This document shows positions 62,784 through 64,000 of a stretch of DNA of 64,000 bases, piece after piece. The notes below the pieces were generated by a model. The model was not told the DNA's origin and searched no databases. It saw nothing but the letters and a program-made list of their open reading frames with translations. Positions within the stretch are counted from its first letter, which is position 1; the number at the start of each line of letters is the position of its first letter. This stretch comes from JAXMCI01 sp046349435 (GTDB taxonomy: Bacteria; Pseudomonadota; Alphaproteobacteria; Dongiales; Dongiaceae), in NCBI GenBank assembly GCA_046349435.1, contig JAXMCI010000019.1, positions 62,001-126,000 on the forward strand, read 5' to 3'. Position numbers and translations under genes: made by a program.

Positions 62784-64000
62784 CTAGGCCTTGCGGAACT
62801 TGTAGAGGATCGGCACGCCGTTCGGCCACATCACCGGGACGATGCTCTCCCGGTAGAGCACGCCGGTCACCTCGTGGGTGAGGAAGACGTAGGAGCCCGA
62901 CTCCTCCATCAGGTCCTGCATCTTCTTGTACATGACGTCGCGCTTGGCCGGATCGAGCTCGACCAGGCCCTTCTTGTGCAGCTCGCCGAACTCGGGGCTG
63001 TTCCAGCGCTCCCAGTTCCAGATGCCGATCTGCTCGGGGGTGAACCAGGCGGTCGCCCAGCTCGGGTCCGGCTCCATCGAGAAGCGGTCGAGGATGAGCT
63101 GGATCTTCTTGTAGGAGTCGCCGGCCTTCTGGTCGCCGAGCGACCAGAAGGTGCCGGAATCGTGCTGCTGGATGGCGACCTTGATGCCGATCTCGGCGAG
63201 CTGGGCCTGGATCGCCTGGGCGGCGTTGACCCGCTCCTGCTTGTTCAGGATGTCGAGCGTGCACTCGAAGCCGTTGGGGTAGCCGGCCTCGGCGAGCAGC
63301 TTCTTGGCCTGGTCGATGTCGCGGCTGTAGAGGTTCTTCTCGCGGTGGCCGACGAGGCCGGGCGCGACGATGCCGGTCGACGGCGCGGCGGCGCCGAAAT
63401 AGGCGGCGTCGAGCACGTCCTGGACGTTGATGGACAGCTGCACCGCGCGGCGGACCTTCTGGTTGTCGAAGGGCTTGGCCTCGTTGTTCATGCCCATCCA
63501 GACATAGGCCAGCGACGGCATGCGCAGGATCTTCGAGCCCTTCGGCGGGTCCTTCTCCAGCCGCTCGATCGAGGAGACGCTGACCCAGGTCCAGTCGATG
63601 TCGCCCGACTGGAAGGCGAGCTCCGCGGTCTTGTCGTCGTCGATCGGGAAGATGTGGATCTCGTCGTAGAAGGGCTTCTCGCCCTTCCAGCCGTCGCTGC
63701 GCGCGAGCACGGTCTTCTGCTTGGGCTGCCAGTCCTTGATGACGTAGCGGCCGGAGCTGGCCGGGACGGTGGTGGTGAACTTGCCGCCGGCCTTCTCCAG
63801 CGCCGCCTTGCACATGATGAGGCCGCTGGCGGCGGGCAGGGTGCTGAGCCAGAGCGGGGCGAAGGCGTCTTTCAGCACGATGACGCCGGAGCGCTTGTCC
63901 TTGACCTCGACATGGTCGAGCAGCGCCCAGTCGTCATGATAGGCCGACTCGTTCTTGGGGTCGGCGATGCGCTCGTAGGAGTACTTGACGTCCTCGGCCG
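62784..64000 (-). CDS. dppA: Peptide ABC transporter substrate-binding protein (DppA/OppA type, partial)
   Basis: The last 405 residues are in the window; the N-terminus with the signal lies beyond 64000. SBP_bac_5 family features: EDVKYSYERIADP, GRYVIKDWQPKQKTVLARSD, YDEIHIFPIDDDKTAELAFQSGDIDW, VRRAVQLSINVQDVLDAAYFG and AKKLLAEAGYPNGFECTLDI. It captures peptides or similar ligands in the periplasm for the DppBCDF system downstream. An internal ATG near 63878 is not the real start. Confidence 0.95.
   Translation of the reverse strand, partial: AEDVKYSYERIADPKNESAYHDDWALLDHVEVKDKRSGVIVLKDAFAPLWLSTLPAASGLIMCKAALEKAGGKFTTTVPASSGRYVIKDWQPKQKTVLARSDGWKGEKPFYDEIHIFPIDDDKTAELAFQSGDIDWTWVSVSSIERLEKDPPKGSKILRMPSLAYVWMGMNNEAKPFDNQKVRRAVQLSINVQDVLDAAYFGAAAPSTGIVAPGLVGHREKNLYSRDIDQAKKLLAEAGYPNGFECTLDILNKQERVNAAQAIQAQLAEIGIKVAIQQHDSGTFWSLGDQKAGDSYKKIQLILDRFSMEPDPSWATAWFTPEQIGIWNWERWNSPEFGELHKKGLVELDPAKRDVMYKKMQDLMEESGSYVFLTHEVTGVLYRESIVPVMWPNGVPILYKFRKA

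Overview
The window is very GC-rich (roughly 70% or more by eye), densely coded DNA from an alphaproteobacterium, most likely Rhodospirillales-like. The evidence is gene order: PCMT-like/rhodanese/tolC/popZ/valS, erpA-xthA divergent from dgt/argS/SPOR/nagZ/scpAB/tatABC/serS/surE/pcm/M23, and yajC/secD/secF/Mth938/NDUFAF6-like are all arrangements typical of that class. No phage, plasmid, CRISPR or insertion-sequence genes are visible. The genus cannot be named from the sequence alone.

Layout. 1-2834 (-): SAM-domain class III cyclase fused to an ATPase/TPR region, cut by the window edge. 3121-5526 (+): cyanophycin-synthetase-like ligase. 5530-5603 (-): tRNA-Cys. 5803-11499 (+): PCMT-like, rhodanese, TolC, PopZ-like, ValRS. 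11697-16618 (+): a phenylalanine/tyrosine catabolic cluster (hppD, phhA, hmgA, fahA, maiA), with an exported protein of unknown function overlapping its end. 17355-22741 (+): ilvD, LemA lipoprotein, two TPM-domain proteins, MlrC-like metallopeptidase. 22738-23369 (-): MarR regulator and a possible small ORF, divergent from a methyltransferase (23590-24411). 24418-25569 (-): xthA and erpA, divergent from the long cell-envelope/genome-maintenance run 25759-39637 (+). 39665-40534 (-): DUF815 ATPase. 40845-44210 (+): yajC-secD-secF-Mth938, followed by a divergent lipoprotein and an NDUFAF6-like protein. 45582-50481 (-): trmFO, a GST and uvrA. 50640-54538 (-): FbpABC-type transporter. 54612-57007 (-): serine hydrolase and amidohydrolase. 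57151-58292 (+): frameshifted DUF2061 protein. 58743-64000 (-): dipeptide/oligopeptide-type ABC transporter, cut by the right edge.

How the genes work together. Phenylalanine can be taken to fumarate plus acetoacetate by phhA-hppD-hmgA-maiA-fahA, given an aminotransferase encoded elsewhere. YajC-SecDF and TatABC are the two export machineries. The Mth938 and phytoene-synthase-like pair beside secDF resembles the mitochondrial complex I assembly factors NDUFAF3 and NDUFAF6. Two peptide or metal importers and several hydrolases fill the right end.

The most notable non-gene structure is repetitive DNA. One palindromic family occurs after valS, in shorter form near dppB, and inside the lemA reading frame, where it lengthens the lipoprotein signal peptide in frame. 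A second 72-73 bp palindromic family occurs twice, in opposite orientation. Three genes (SPOR protein, NlpD-like, DUF2061 protein) show reading-frame changes all consistent with single-base losses in GC-rich tracts, so assembly errors should be considered before calling pseudogenes. I found no convincing wholly new multi-gene system; the best leads are the in-frame palindromic insertion, a probably leaderless marR, tandem palindromes on the erpA promoter and the complex-I-assembly-like gene pair.
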